46,790 nt of DNA, taken from assembly GCF_000820025.1 (NCBI RefSeq), contig NZ_CDBI01000063.1, positions 1-46,790 on the forward strand, written 5' to 3'. Under the pieces are notes generated by a model. The model worked only from the letters and a program-made list of their open reading frames with translations. It had not been told where the DNA came from and did not search any database. The position numbers were made by a program, and so were the translations under genes. Of this stretch, positions 33,826-40,697 are shown piece by piece. The stretch is from Aeromonas popoffii (GTDB taxonomy: Bacteria; Pseudomonadota; Gammaproteobacteria; Enterobacterales; Aeromonadaceae). Every line of letters begins with the position of its first letter. The stretch's first letter is position 1.

Positions 33826-34373
33826 GGCGAGACTGGCCTCTGCTGCTTGGTGATGTAGTCCTGGCAGGCTGTCAGCTGCCTGACGACGTCGTTGGCTTCG
33901 TGTCCGAGTCGAACAAGAAACTCTGCATCCGCTGGCTGAAGTCCGCCTTGCGCGGCTTCATCACCGCCGCCGGGGGCGGCGCCGGGCGAGGGCAGAGGGT
34001 CGGGTCGTTTGGCTGGGGCAGGGCAGCGGAACTTGTCGCGCACCCGCTTGCTGCCGTCATGGATAGCAGCAACATCAGCATCAAGGCTCTTTTTGCCATC
34101 TTCAATTCCTTTTTGATAAGCACTGTCGACCTCGGCAGCCAGCTCGGCGGAGCGTCGCTCCCACGCCACTGTCTGTTCAGCGTGAGAGAGGTTCGCGCGA
34201 TCCTGGGCGGCCTGTTGTTCTGACCACTCCTTCTGTGCGATCGAATACTTGGTCGTCCAGATCATGTCGGTGGCCGACCAGCCAATCGCAGCGCCAGCAA
34301 GCAGGCCGACGGCTAGGACGAGCCACGTCGTATGACCAGTGAGGAAACCACCAATAGCCGCGATCGTCTTCAT
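33822..34373 (-). CDS. Rz: Rz-type i-spanin
   Basis: 183 aa with an N-terminal membrane anchor (WLVLAVGLLAGAAIGWSATD, residues 17-36), then a periplasmic coiled coil (QKEWSEQQAAQDRANLSHAE) and a Pro/Gly-rich middle. A different frame within it encodes Rz1. It spans the periplasm with Rz1 to fuse inner and outer membranes at lysis. ATG 34373 overlaps the endolysin stop. Confidence 0.85.
   Translation of the reverse strand: MKTIAAIGGFLTGHTTWLVLAVGLLAGAAIGWSATDMIWTTKYSIAQKEWSEQQAAQDRANLSHAEQTVAWERRSAELAAEVDSAYQKGIEDGKKSLDADVAAIHDGSKRVRDKFRCPAPAKRPDPLPSPGAAPGGGDEAAQGGLQPADAEFLVRLGHEANDVVRQLTACQDYITKQQRPVSP
33872..34099 (-). CDS. Rz1: Rz1-type o-spanin lipoprotein, nested in Rz
   Basis: 75 aa in another frame wholly inside Rz. 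A Lys/Arg start and hydrophobic core (MAKRALMLMLLLSMTAASGC) end in a lipobox with the lipid-bearing Cys20. The mature part is Pro-rich (LPQPNDPTLCPRPAPPPAAV), as in lambda Rz1. It would sit in the outer membrane and pair with Rz. ATG 34099; an upstream in-frame ATG at 34123 is less likely. Confidence 0.85.
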   Translation of the reverse strand: MAKRALMLMLLLSMTAASGCATSSAALPQPNDPTLCPRPAPPPAAVMKPRKADFSQRMQSFLFDSDTKPTTSSGS

Positions 34374-34852
34374 GCCTCGTTCCTCGACATGGCCACCGAG
34401 TCACCCGCCGGCAACTCACCGGCTGGCACAGGCTCGCCTTCTGGCCAGCGATAACCAGTAACCCGGCTGAGGGGGAATGCCTTCACGTTCACCGCGTCGC
34501 CCTGGTTGCCACCGAGCACCAAAAGGTTGCCCGCCTTGTCCTTGCCAACGACAAAGCCGACATGGCCGCCGCCGTCCCGGGAGAACACCACCACACAGCC
34601 ATATGCCGGCCGGTCCAGCTGCTCACCCCAACTCAGGTAGGACTTGGCTGACTCAAAGCGGGACGACTGGATGCCGCTGCGCTCCAGCATGGCGCCCACG
34701 AACGCGGCACACCAAGGCGTCTCGTCGTCCTTGATGCCGCCACGGCGAATATCCTTCCAGAACTGCACGATCACCGGGTTATGGGTCGCGCCCTTAACCT
34801 CTTTTACACCGATATGGTTCTCGGCCTGCAAGATCCAACGTGGTTTATTCAT
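34370..34852 (-). CDS. Endolysin, CHAP/NlpC-like amidase or peptidase
   Basis: 160 aa, MNKPRWILQAENHIGVKEVK. The catalytic Cys is in DDETPWCAAFVGAMLERSGI (about residue 48) and the partner His in GGGHVGFVVGKDKAGNLLVL (about residue 96), the arrangement of the TIGR02594 Cys-peptidase family. No signal peptide, so it needs the holin next door. It cleaves peptidoglycan cross-links or amide bonds at lysis. Confidence 0.87.
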   Translation of the reverse strand: MNKPRWILQAENHIGVKEVKGATHNPVIVQFWKDIRRGGIKDDETPWCAAFVGAMLERSGIQSSRFESAKSYLSWGEQLDRPAYGCVVVFSRDGGGHVGFVVGKDKAGNLLVLGGNQGDAVNVKAFPLSRVTGYRWPEGEPVPAGELPAGDSVAMSRNEA

Positions 34853-35189
34853 CGCTACCCTTCTCCATTACCATGCCGGCCTTCTTGCCGAGGATCCGCT
34901 GGGCGTACTCACGCACCGTCTCAACCCCGAGAAAGCCGACCATGCCACCGACGAAGCCGCTGGCCGACGCGGGAACGCCCATCCAGTCCATGCCGGACAT
35001 CAGGGTCAGCGCGATAGCGCCGCACATGATGGCCTCCAGCAGTGCCTGGCGGCGTTTGCCACCACCGTAAACAACGCGCAAAGCGGCGGTGCCCATAGAC
35101 AGCACCACCCCGTAGATGACCGGCTGGTGCTCAGCCAGCCAGCCAAGAATCACGGCCCACAAGCCAGGATCTTTCATCGGCATCTTCAT
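34845..35189 (-). CDS. Holin, lambda-holin-family (PF05106 type)
   Basis: 114 aa from ATG 35189 (MKMPMKDPGLWAVILGWLAE). HQPVIYGVVLSMGTAALRVV, the YGGGKRRQALLEAIMCGAIA turn and ASGFVGGMVGFLGVETVREY give three hydrophobic segments and the family's conserved GGGKWRQ-like loop. It would open the inner membrane and overlaps the endolysin start by eight bases. Confidence 0.88.
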   Translation of the reverse strand: MKMPMKDPGLWAVILGWLAEHQPVIYGVVLSMGTAALRVVYGGGKRRQALLEAIMCGAIALTLMSGMDWMGVPASASGFVGGMVGFLGVETVREYAQRILGKKAGMVMEKGSDE

Positions 35190-35207
35190 AGTCCCCACCC
35201 CGCAGGG

Positions 35208-36263
35208 TCAGTGCTCGGGCAGTTCTTCAAACTCCCGACACGTTTGTTCATAACGTGGGGTCTCAAGCTCGACCCCGATAAAAGAACGGCCGCACAGCAC
35301 AGCCTGCTTGCCGGTCTGGCCAGACCCCATGAAGAAGTCGGCGACAACCGCACCGGGGCGAGAGCTGGCCATGATGATGTCGCGCATCATCGCAGCCGGT
35401 TTCTCGCAGGGGTGCTTGCCCGGTCTGGCCGGTACCGAGGGGTACATCCAGACATCGGTAAAAGGAACGTGCTTGGTCACAAAGAAGGGGCGCCGCAAGC
35501 GCTCAAACTCCTCCTTCAGCTGGTCATAGCTGGCAACCAGGCGGGTATATGTGGAACTCAGCCCCTGATAGGTTTCGGTCAGCTCGGCATAGTCCTGGCT
35601 GAGAGAGGGGGCCTTCGACGCAAACAGCGCCTGCAGCTGCTCGTACTGCTGCTGGCTAGGCAACTGCCACTGCGAATAACCGAACCAGTGACCGGACATC
35701 TTGGTGCCGGTTGCCGCGTTGATCTCGGCGGCCGTCACGCCGGATGCCTCTCTGGCATGCCGGAAATACTCGATCAACGGGCTGAACACCTGGCGGCGCA
35801 GGTCGCTGCAGGCGGCGGCATAACCACTACCGGCCTTGGCGCTACCGTCTGCCCCGTACTGCTCGGCAAAGATCACCCGCTCGGTGGCAGGGAAGAAGCT
35901 GCGTAAGTCCTCCTTGCGAGCCTTGTTCCATGGCCCGGACGGCTTAGCCCAAACGATATGGGACAAGACCCGCAGATGGCGCTGGATCATCAACTCAACG
36001 GCCGAGGAAAGGCGGCTCGAGCAGAACAGGTACATCGAGCCGTTCGGCTTGAGCACCCGGCGAAACTCCACCACGAACTGCTCCAGCCAGGCGAGGAACT
36101 CCTGTTCGGACTTCCACTGGTTGTCCCAGTCGAGCGCCTTCACCCCAAAGTAGGGAGGGTCGGTTGCAATGAGGTCGATAGAGGCATCAGGCAGGGTCTT
36201 GATATAGACCAGGCTGTCTGCATTGATCAGGCGGGCTTGCCCGTCCATCAACAGTTTTTCCAT
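35208..36263 (-). CDS. DNA adenine/cytosine-N4 methyltransferase
   Basis: 351 aa of the DPPY class: motif IV LIATDPPYFGVKALDWDNQW (residues about 31-50) comes before the SAM-binding motif I, VADFFMGSGQTGKQA (about residues 305-320), the beta order. A non-conserved middle (residues 170-260) with coiled-coil content is probably the target-recognition region. No restriction enzyme is nearby, so it likely protects phage DNA. ATG 36263 has GGAG upstream and lies inside the com-like gene. Confidence 0.9.
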   Translation of the reverse strand: MEKLLMDGQARLINADSLVYIKTLPDASIDLIATDPPYFGVKALDWDNQWKSEQEFLAWLEQFVVEFRRVLKPNGSMYLFCSSRLSSAVELMIQRHLRVLSHIVWAKPSGPWNKARKEDLRSFFPATERVIFAEQYGADGSAKAGSGYAAACSDLRRQVFSPLIEYFRHAREASGVTAAEINAATGTKMSGHWFGYSQWQLPSQQQYEQLQALFASKAPSLSQDYAELTETYQGLSSTYTRLVASYDQLKEEFERLRRPFFVTKHVPFTDVWMYPSVPARPGKHPCEKPAAMMRDIIMASSRPGAVVADFFMGSGQTGKQAVLCGRSFIGVELETPRYEQTCREFEELPEH

Positions 36264-36402
36264 TCACTATTTCTCCGAGTTGGCACTCGGAGGTGCTCGC
36301 GTAGTTTGTTACCTTGCAGCGCGGGCACTTAATCTCAGCGGCGCCGCAAAGGCGGGCCAACTTGCGGGAACAGTTCCCACAGCGAATATCGTTCAGGTTC
36401 AT
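36187..36402 (-). CDS. com: Com-like zinc-finger translational regulator
   Basis: 71 aa from ATG 36402; a TTG at 36441 would add 13 residues. MNLNDIRCGNCSRKLARLCG followed by AAEIKCPRCKVTNYAS has two CxxC pairs in the pattern of Mu Com, which binds mom mRNA and allows its translation. Its end overlaps the methyltransferase start by 77 bases, as com and mom overlap in Mu, so it probably controls that gene's translation (inference). Confidence 0.82.
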   Translation of the reverse strand: MNLNDIRCGNCSRKLARLCGAAEIKCPRCKVTNYASTSECQLGEIVNGKTVDGRASPPDQCRQPGLYQDPA

Positions 36403-36543
36403 CGGGATCGGCTTATGTGATAAGCTCCGGCCGCTTTGCAAAGCGCCGTGGCTTTAGTCCGGCCCGTGACCGAGTGCGCGTGGCTGGATGGTCACTTCCT
36501 GTTACAGCAGGGGGTGGCCGCCACGTTCTACAGGCAATAAAAA

Positions 36544-36561
36544 ACCGCCCACGAAGGCGGT
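36544..36561. terminator. Bidirectional terminator upstream of com
   Basis: ACCGCC and GGCGGT pair around a 6-base loop, with A6 before and T4GT4 after, so it works on both strands. It lies between the likely late promoter and the first late gene, a layout that needs antitermination. Confidence 0.85.
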
Positions 36562-36616
36562 TTTGTTTTATGAGGGTCTCTTAGGCATTCGCTACTGAAC
36601 ACACAGATTTCTCCAG

Positions 36617-36682
36617 CTTGGATAATTTATCGCAGCCATCCCCAATCTGTCAACTGTAGTTTATTTAAGTATTTACTATAGT
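36617..36682 (-). promoter_or_regulatory. Probable late promoter with paired ACTNTAGT operators
   Basis: On the minus strand a perfect -35 TTGACA (36653-36648), an 18-bp spacer and TAAATT (36629-36624) predict a start near 36617. ACTGTAGT (36653-36660) and ACTATAGT (36675-36682) sit over and just upstream of the -35, 22 bp apart, as at 5620-5649. The transcript would meet the 36544-36561 terminator within about 75 bases, then run into com, methylase, lysis, head and tail genes. Confidence 0.6.
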
Positions 36683-36695
36683 TTACTTTATCAGG

Positions 36696-36714
36696 GTGGG
36701 GCCACTGGCCCCAC
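36696..36714. repeat. Dispersed 19-bp palindrome after rdgC
   Basis: GTGGGGCCACTGGCCCCAC, three bases past the rdgC stop and 14 bp from the nearest ACTATAGT operator. Confidence 0.75.
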
Positions 36715-36716
36715 CT

Positions 36717-37715
36717 TTACATGGGGGCCGACTCTTCACCGCCAAGGGCATCGATCAGCGCGGGAACGAAGCGGGACATCTCACCGGCCAGCAGCGCAAT
36801 ATCAGCATCCATCTTGGCCAGCGGGTCTTCGTCGTTGATGTCGTCGTTCTTCTCCATCAGTTCGTCGCTCCACTTCACGCCGGTAATAGACAAGTCATCA
36901 GACAGCACGAAGCTGACGGTCTCACCCCAGTTAAGGGCCAACTTGGTCACCAGCTTGTCGTTTTTGGTCAGATGGTTTTTCACCTCATCAGTCATCAAGT
37001 CCTGTTGCTTGAACCGGGCGATCCCGCCGTGCTGCATGGCGCTGCGCAGCTCGGCCTGATCTTCCAGCACGAATCCAGCCGGGATAGTGCCCTCCTGCAG
37101 CCAGGTGGTCATGGTGACTTCTGGTGGGTTCTTTACCGCAATCGGCAGGACGGGCAGAGAGCCAATGGTCTTGCGCAGCAGGGCCAGGGCATCGTCTGCC
37201 GCTTTTCCCTTGGCAAACACCACCATCAAACCGCTGGACGGCTGATACCACAGGTGGGTGCTAGTGCGCTTGGTGTAGGCATGAGGCAGCAAGGTTGCAA
37301 GAATGTCTTCCTTGATCGCCTCCTTCTCTTTCTTTTTGAGTGCGCGGCCTTGCTGATGCTCGATAGCCTCAACCTTGCTGGCCAACAGCTGCTGCAGCTG
37401 CGCAGGGGGCACCACCGCCTGATCCCGTACCAACCGCAGCAGGATATGCCCGTCACACTGGTGAACAAACACAGGCTGAGGAAGGGTGGCTGCGTTTTCA
37501 GGGTCAGCCTTGGCGATCTCGAGCATGGTACCTCGGTCTTTAAAATAGCCATCAGTGAGCTTGGCCATGACTGGTGCCCAACCGATAGAGGAGGCTGAAC
37601 TCGACATGCGCGGGAAAAACTCGGTGGTCAGGAACTGGCTGGCCGCCCCCTCGCTCACCAGGTCAATCTGGCGGGTGAGCCGATACAGGCTTATCGTTTT
37701 GATTTGCGAGAACAT
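36717..37715 (-). CDS. rdgC: RdgC-like recombination-associated protein
   Basis: 332 aa, close to E. coli RdgC (303 aa). The family pattern is visible: an aromatic N-terminal part with SSSASSIGWAPVM, LLRLVRDQAVVPPAQLQQLL, and ALKKKEKEAIKEDILATLLP with HAYTKRTSTHLW. RdgC forms ring dimers on DNA and limits RecA. In a phage that depends on RecA for CI cleavage it could tune induction or recombination (inference). ATG 37715 follows AAGGAGAG. Confidence 0.9.
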   Translation of the reverse strand: MFSQIKTISLYRLTRQIDLVSEGAASQFLTTEFFPRMSSSASSIGWAPVMAKLTDGYFKDRGTMLEIAKADPENAATLPQPVFVHQCDGHILLRLVRDQAVVPPAQLQQLLASKVEAIEHQQGRALKKKEKEAIKEDILATLLPHAYTKRTSTHLWYQPSSGLMVVFAKGKAADDALALLRKTIGSLPVLPIAVKNPPEVTMTTWLQEGTIPAGFVLEDQAELRSAMQHGGIARFKQQDLMTDEVKNHLTKNDKLVTKLALNWGETVSFVLSDDLSITGVKWSDELMEKNDDINDEDPLAKMDADIALLAGEMSRFVPALIDALGGEESAPM

Positions 37716-37978
37716 CGTCTCTCCTTTTTATAGTCATGGCCGGCACAAGCGGTCGGCATCGGGTTTGGTGACGTCATAGCAATCACCTGCAACACATGGG
37801 AACGGCGAATCGGGGCTAACTCACCTATCACTCCATCAAGACTTACCAGAGGCAGCAGGCCAGCCCATACCAACTCATCCTGGTTCTGGCGATACACGCC
37901 GGAGTGATTGGTGCTGACGAGATGGACCAGCGACCCCTTCTTACCTATCCAACGGTCGGCCAGCAGGATAGGGCTCAT
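37691..37978 (-). CDS. Hypothetical protein, 95 aa
   Basis: ATG 37978 overlaps the previous stop (ATGA) and the end overlaps rdgC by 25 bases. MSPILLADRWIGKKGSLVHL leads to a basic tail (HDYKKERRCSRKSK). No family recognised. Part of the early-left operon. Confidence 0.6.
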   Translation of the reverse strand: MSPILLADRWIGKKGSLVHLVSTNHSGVYRQNQDELVWAGLLPLVSLDGVIGELAPIRRSHVLQVIAMTSPNPMPTACAGHDYKKERRCSRKSKR

Positions 37979-38265
37979 GCGGCCGCCTCAGTCTTCACGC
38001 CCTGGGCCGCATAGTCACGGATCCAGAGTGTCTGGATATGCTGGTCACCTGGGCGGCAGCAGCTCTGCCACATGGCCACCGCTGCCCGCGAGTTTTCAAA
38101 CCCGTCATGACCGCCGATGTAGAAGTTACAGTTAGGGCAGACGCAGAACCAGCGACCTTTTAGTTGGCGCAACTGCGGTAACCTGGGCGCAGGGACTGCA
38201 TCTGGCCATACCGTGTGACACAGGCAGAAGTGCGTTGACTCAGGAAGGGATGCGGTTGAGCACAT
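37975..38265 (-). CDS. Cys-rich small protein, Lar-like zinc finger
   Basis: 96 aa. GRWFCVCPNCNFYIGGHDGF followed by ENSRAAVAMWQSCC resembles the Lar/restriction-alleviation type finger, in which a CxxC pair is followed by a helix ending in W. A second Cys/His cluster (HFCLCH) lies near the N-terminus. Zinc binding is likely; the function is a guess. ATG 38265 has GGAGG upstream. Confidence 0.6.
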   Translation of the reverse strand: MCSTASLPESTHFCLCHTVWPDAVPAPRLPQLRQLKGRWFCVCPNCNFYIGGHDGFENSRAAVAMWQSCCRPGDQHIQTLWIRDYAAQGVKTEAAA

Positions 38266-38902
38266 ATCGCAGCGCCTCCTCTACCATGCCATCACCGACT
38301 TCATGCAGGGCAGACCAATGCGGACCAACCGACTTGTCTATCTTCTTGCGCCACTGGTCTTCATATCGGCGCTCATAATAGGCGCTCACACCGCTCTTTA
38401 CTGCGGCATCCGGCAAGGTGATTCGAGGCTGCTCTACCAGGGCGTAATGCACGTTGGCCAGCACGACAGGGTGCAACTGCTTCAACTCATGGCGGATCGC
38501 CAGAGAAGGGCGACACCGGCTGAGGAAGCGGGACTCGAGCTCAGACAGCGCGGCATCGAACTCCTCACCGCGCCCAGCCACCAGTCCCTTCAGTACCTCT
38601 CGCATCCAGTCCGGCGTACTCTCAACCGTCCGCTTCACCTTCGTCAGCTCATAAGCATGATGGGGAAGAGGGCATGACGAACGGCCGCGAGGTCTGGTCT
38701 CTGTGATGTGCTGCGGCGACAAAGCCCACAACTCGCTGCCGTTGTCGCGCTCTGGCCGATTCCGGCGATCGGTTATCAATGCTGGTCCGGTGAAATCAGG
38801 ATCAAGCTGGCCGCGAGTGAAGGCATTGCACTCGTAGCTGGCCCTGACCAGTTCGGCGACCCAGCTCAGACGATGGGCCTCGCCTCTACGGGGTCTCTTC
38901 AC
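38240..38902 (-). CDS. Putative late-gene regulator, Q-antiterminator-like
   Basis: 220 aa from GTG 38902, overlapping the previous stop (GTGA). A basic N-terminal part (MKRPRRGEAHRLSWVAELVR) precedes a central helical region and SGVSAYYERRYEDQWRKKID near the C-terminus, which recalls Q-type antiterminators and would bind DNA. Its place between Cro-like and RdgC genes in the CI-controlled operon, and the terminator in the late leader (36544), support a Q role. The sequence match itself is weak. Confidence 0.45.
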   Translation of the reverse strand: MKRPRRGEAHRLSWVAELVRASYECNAFTRGQLDPDFTGPALITDRRNRPERDNGSELWALSPQHITETRPRGRSSCPLPHHAYELTKVKRTVESTPDWMREVLKGLVAGRGEEFDAALSELESRFLSRCRPSLAIRHELKQLHPVVLANVHYALVEQPRITLPDAAVKSGVSAYYERRYEDQWRKKIDKSVGPHWSALHEVGDGMVEEALRYVLNRIPS

Positions 38903-39474
38903 GCGGCCCCCTTATGCAGCTGCAGGCCAGCGCGAACCCGGGCTATTTCAGCAGCGGTAGCCTCTTTCAGGTCAACCAGCTCCTGCTCCAGCCTCAACAG
39001 TTGATTGAGCTCGTCTTCAGTACCATAGGTGCCATCAAAGGCAGGGTGGGCATGACTCATCACATCGGCAAAGGCACCGGCAAGCACATCGATAGTGGCT
39101 TCCACACTACCAGTGCCAGTCGTGGTCGGTACCTGAACCAGCATATAGCCATGCATCCTGGCAGTGCTGCGCATGATACCGGCGGCAACATCACCAGGCA
39201 GGGCGGCCAGCCATGCCTCCCGCCAGCCAAACGGCAGGGGAGAGTCACCACTGAGGATCCGCGCTACACGCTTGGCGTACTTGTTGCGAACCCGGAACAA
39301 CTCATCGGCAGTGGTAGGGTCGTCATCGATAAGGCCAGCAGCCTCCAGCGACGGCACCAGGCATTCGTTGGCGAACTCCACATCCGACATCCTCGATCGT
39401 TTAATCCACTCGATAGAGGTATTGAGGATAAACTTGAGTTCAGACTTTGTGTCCGATTGAGGACAATTATTCAT
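38899..39474 (-). CDS. Hypothetical early protein, 191 aa
   Basis: ATG 39474 directly follows the cro stop (TAAATG). Mostly helical: FILNTSIEWIKRSRMSDVEF, FRVRNKYAKRVARILSGDSP and a C-terminal coiled coil (LLRLEQELVDLKEATAAEIA). Its position next to cro recalls cII-type or replication-control genes, but I see no clear DNA-binding motif. Function unknown. Confidence 0.6.
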   Translation of the reverse strand: MNNCPQSDTKSELKFILNTSIEWIKRSRMSDVEFANECLVPSLEAAGLIDDDPTTADELFRVRNKYAKRVARILSGDSPLPFGWREAWLAALPGDVAAGIMRSTARMHGYMLVQVPTTTGTGSVEATIDVLAGAFADVMSHAHPAFDGTYGTEDELNQLLRLEQELVDLKEATAAEIARVRAGLQLHKGAA

Positions 39475-39684
39475 TTATTGTTCCCCCTTCAGCCGCTCTT
39501 TTGTAAACTCGGATATAAGTTGATAGGCGCTCTTCACCTCGATCTCGAACTGGACGGAGTCTGGTAGCTGTTCTGTCCACCGATACACAGCAACAGGGGT
39601 CTTGCCGAGTGCGTCGGCAACTACCTTGGTTGCACCGCGGGTATGGCCACCCGCATAAAAATCAAAAACGTCTGACTTGGTCAT
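39475..39684 (-). CDS. cro: Cro-like repressor
   Basis: 69 aa from ATG 39684 (MTKSDVFDFYAGGHTRGATK), seven bases after GGAG. The helix-turn-helix reads TRGATKVVADALGKTPVAVY RWTEQLP across residues 14-40, as in P22-type Cro. Divergent from cI, with an operator between them. It starts the early-left operon and probably represses cI and itself. Confidence 0.82.
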   Translation of the reverse strand: MTKSDVFDFYAGGHTRGATKVVADALGKTPVAVYRWTEQLPDSVQFEIEVKSAYQLISEFTKERLKGEQ

Positions 39685-39724
39685 CATCTGACTCCACTTA
39701 ACAGGGTGGAGTAATGTTAACTCA

Positions 39725-39744
39725 AGTTTATTTTCGAATAAACT
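39725..39744. promoter_or_regulatory. cI/cro operator, 20-bp dyad
   Basis: AGTTTATTTTCGAATAAACT has 8-bp perfect arms around TTCG and lies midway between the divergent cI and cro starts. The half-site AGTTTAT also occurs in the 5620-5656 and 36653-36690 control regions and near 40419, suggesting one repressor acts at all of them. Confidence 0.65.
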
Positions 39745-39766
39745 AAAATCAATAATTGGATGCTCT

Positions 39767-40405
39767 ATGCGAACCGACTCTCTTGGCCAGCGACTCACTT
39801 TCCTACGGGAAAAGGTACTCAAACTGAACAAGGCGCAACTGGCTGATCAACTCGGCATGAGCCCGGCTTGGATTGGCAAAGTGGAGAACGATGCTTACTC
39901 GGACATCGGCGCCAAAGTAGCTCATCATATTGGCCAGCTCGTTGAGCCGTATGGTTACGACGCTCGGTGGCTGATCGGTGGAGGGAACAAGCCGAGTTCT
40001 GGGAGAAAGATCCCAGTTGTAGGTAATACTCAGGCTGGCCCAGATTGCGTGTGGTTCGACATGGGATACCCTGATGGCGTCAGCGACATCTACATAGACT
40101 TCCCGTCACGTGGCAATACCTATGGCCTGATGGTCGTTGGCAGTTCGATGGACCCCTACTACAGAGAGGGTGAGGCTGTGATAGTAGACCCGCAGTCAGA
40201 ACCCATGACGGGAGAGGTGGTCGTTGTCCGGATGGCCGATGATGAGGTCATGCTGAAAGTGTTCGCGGGGATCCGCAACGGAGAAGTAGTATTGGACAGC
40301 ATGAACACCAGCTACAGCAGGCAACTCAGAAAGCAAGAGGACGTGCAGTTCATGCACCAGGTTGTCGGGAAGGTGACTGGCTCAAAAATCATTCACTCCG
40401 CATAA
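39767..40405 (+). CDS. cI: CI/LexA-type phage repressor
   Basis: 212 aa. The N-terminal helix-turn-helix is LNKAQLADQLGMSPAWIGKV (residues 20-39). A linker holds the likely cleavage site A90-G91 (NTQAGPD). The S24 protease part has Ser127 in VVGSSMDPYYREG and Lys164 in EVMLKVFAG. It should hold the lysogenic state and be inactivated by RecA-stimulated self-cleavage. It is also the expected target of the 51-aa protein at 5464. Divergent from cro. Confidence 0.92.
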   Translation: MRTDSLGQRLTFLREKVLKLNKAQLADQLGMSPAWIGKVENDAYSDIGAKVAHHIGQLVEPYGYDARWLIGGGNKPSSGRKIPVVGNTQAGPDCVWFDMGYPDGVSDIYIDFPSRGNTYGLMVVGSSMDPYYREGEAVIVDPQSEPMTGEVVVVRMADDEVMLKVFAGIRNGEVVLDSMNTSYSRQLRKQEDVQFMHQVVGKVTGSKIIHSA

Positions 40406-40524
40406 TTTATACTGTATTTAAGTTTATACGAAAATTGATTTTTATATAGGATCTGGGTAGGATCCGAGGCGTTGACCTGTTCAGTGGCGAACAGCTCATT
40501 TAGCCAACAGATACAAAAGAAAAA

Positions 40525-40580
40525 AGCCAGCGTGGCGGCTGGCTTCTTGAAAAGAAAAAGACCGGTTGTGGCGACCGGTC
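40525..40580. terminator. Tandem hairpins, strong terminators on the minus strand
   Basis: AGCCAGC-N6-GCTGGCT (40525-40544) and GACCGGT-N7-ACCGGTC (40560-40580). On the minus strand each is followed by five or six T residues. On the plus strand the tails are weaker (TCTT, CTTTAAT). They end anything transcribed leftward from the rep leader, and also mark the end of cI. Confidence 0.8.
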
Positions 40581-40595
40581 CTTTAATCGGAATGG

Positions 40596-40633
40596 CTACA
40601 ATGTCCACTCACAACAATTCGAGGACATTGTAG
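40596..40633. promoter_or_regulatory. Inverted repeat in the rep leader
   Basis: CTACAATGTCC (40596-40606) and GGACATTGTAG (40623-40633) are 11-bp perfect inverted arms, 16 bases apart, about 65-100 bp before rep. Each arm contains a TACAAT -10-like box pointing inward. It could be an operator or an RNA hairpin controlling rep. The 293 bases between cI and rep hold no gene. Confidence 0.55.
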
Positions 40634-40655
40634 TCAGTAACAGATCCCAGTGCAA

Positions 40656-40674
40656 GTGGGGCCAGTGGCCCCAC
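40656..40674. repeat. Dispersed 19-bp palindrome in the rep leader
   Basis: GTGGGGCCAGTGGCCCCAC (central G form), extended to 12-bp arms CAAGTGGGGCCA/TGGCCCCACTTG (40653-40677). It lies 23 bp before the rep start, so binding here might also affect rep expression. Confidence 0.75.
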
Positions 40675-40697
40675 TTGGTGGGTTTTACGGGACTACC

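Noticed and set aside
33872..34123. Rz1 frame as a chance shadow of Rz
   Set aside because: The rejection itself was dropped: it has a proper lipoprotein signal, lipobox Cys and Pro-rich mature part, so it is kept as a real nested gene.
40650..40697. N-terminal extensions beginning MGPLAP, MQVGPVAP and similar on several genes
   Set aside because: They arise by reading through the dispersed palindrome. Start codons with better ribosome sites lie downstream.
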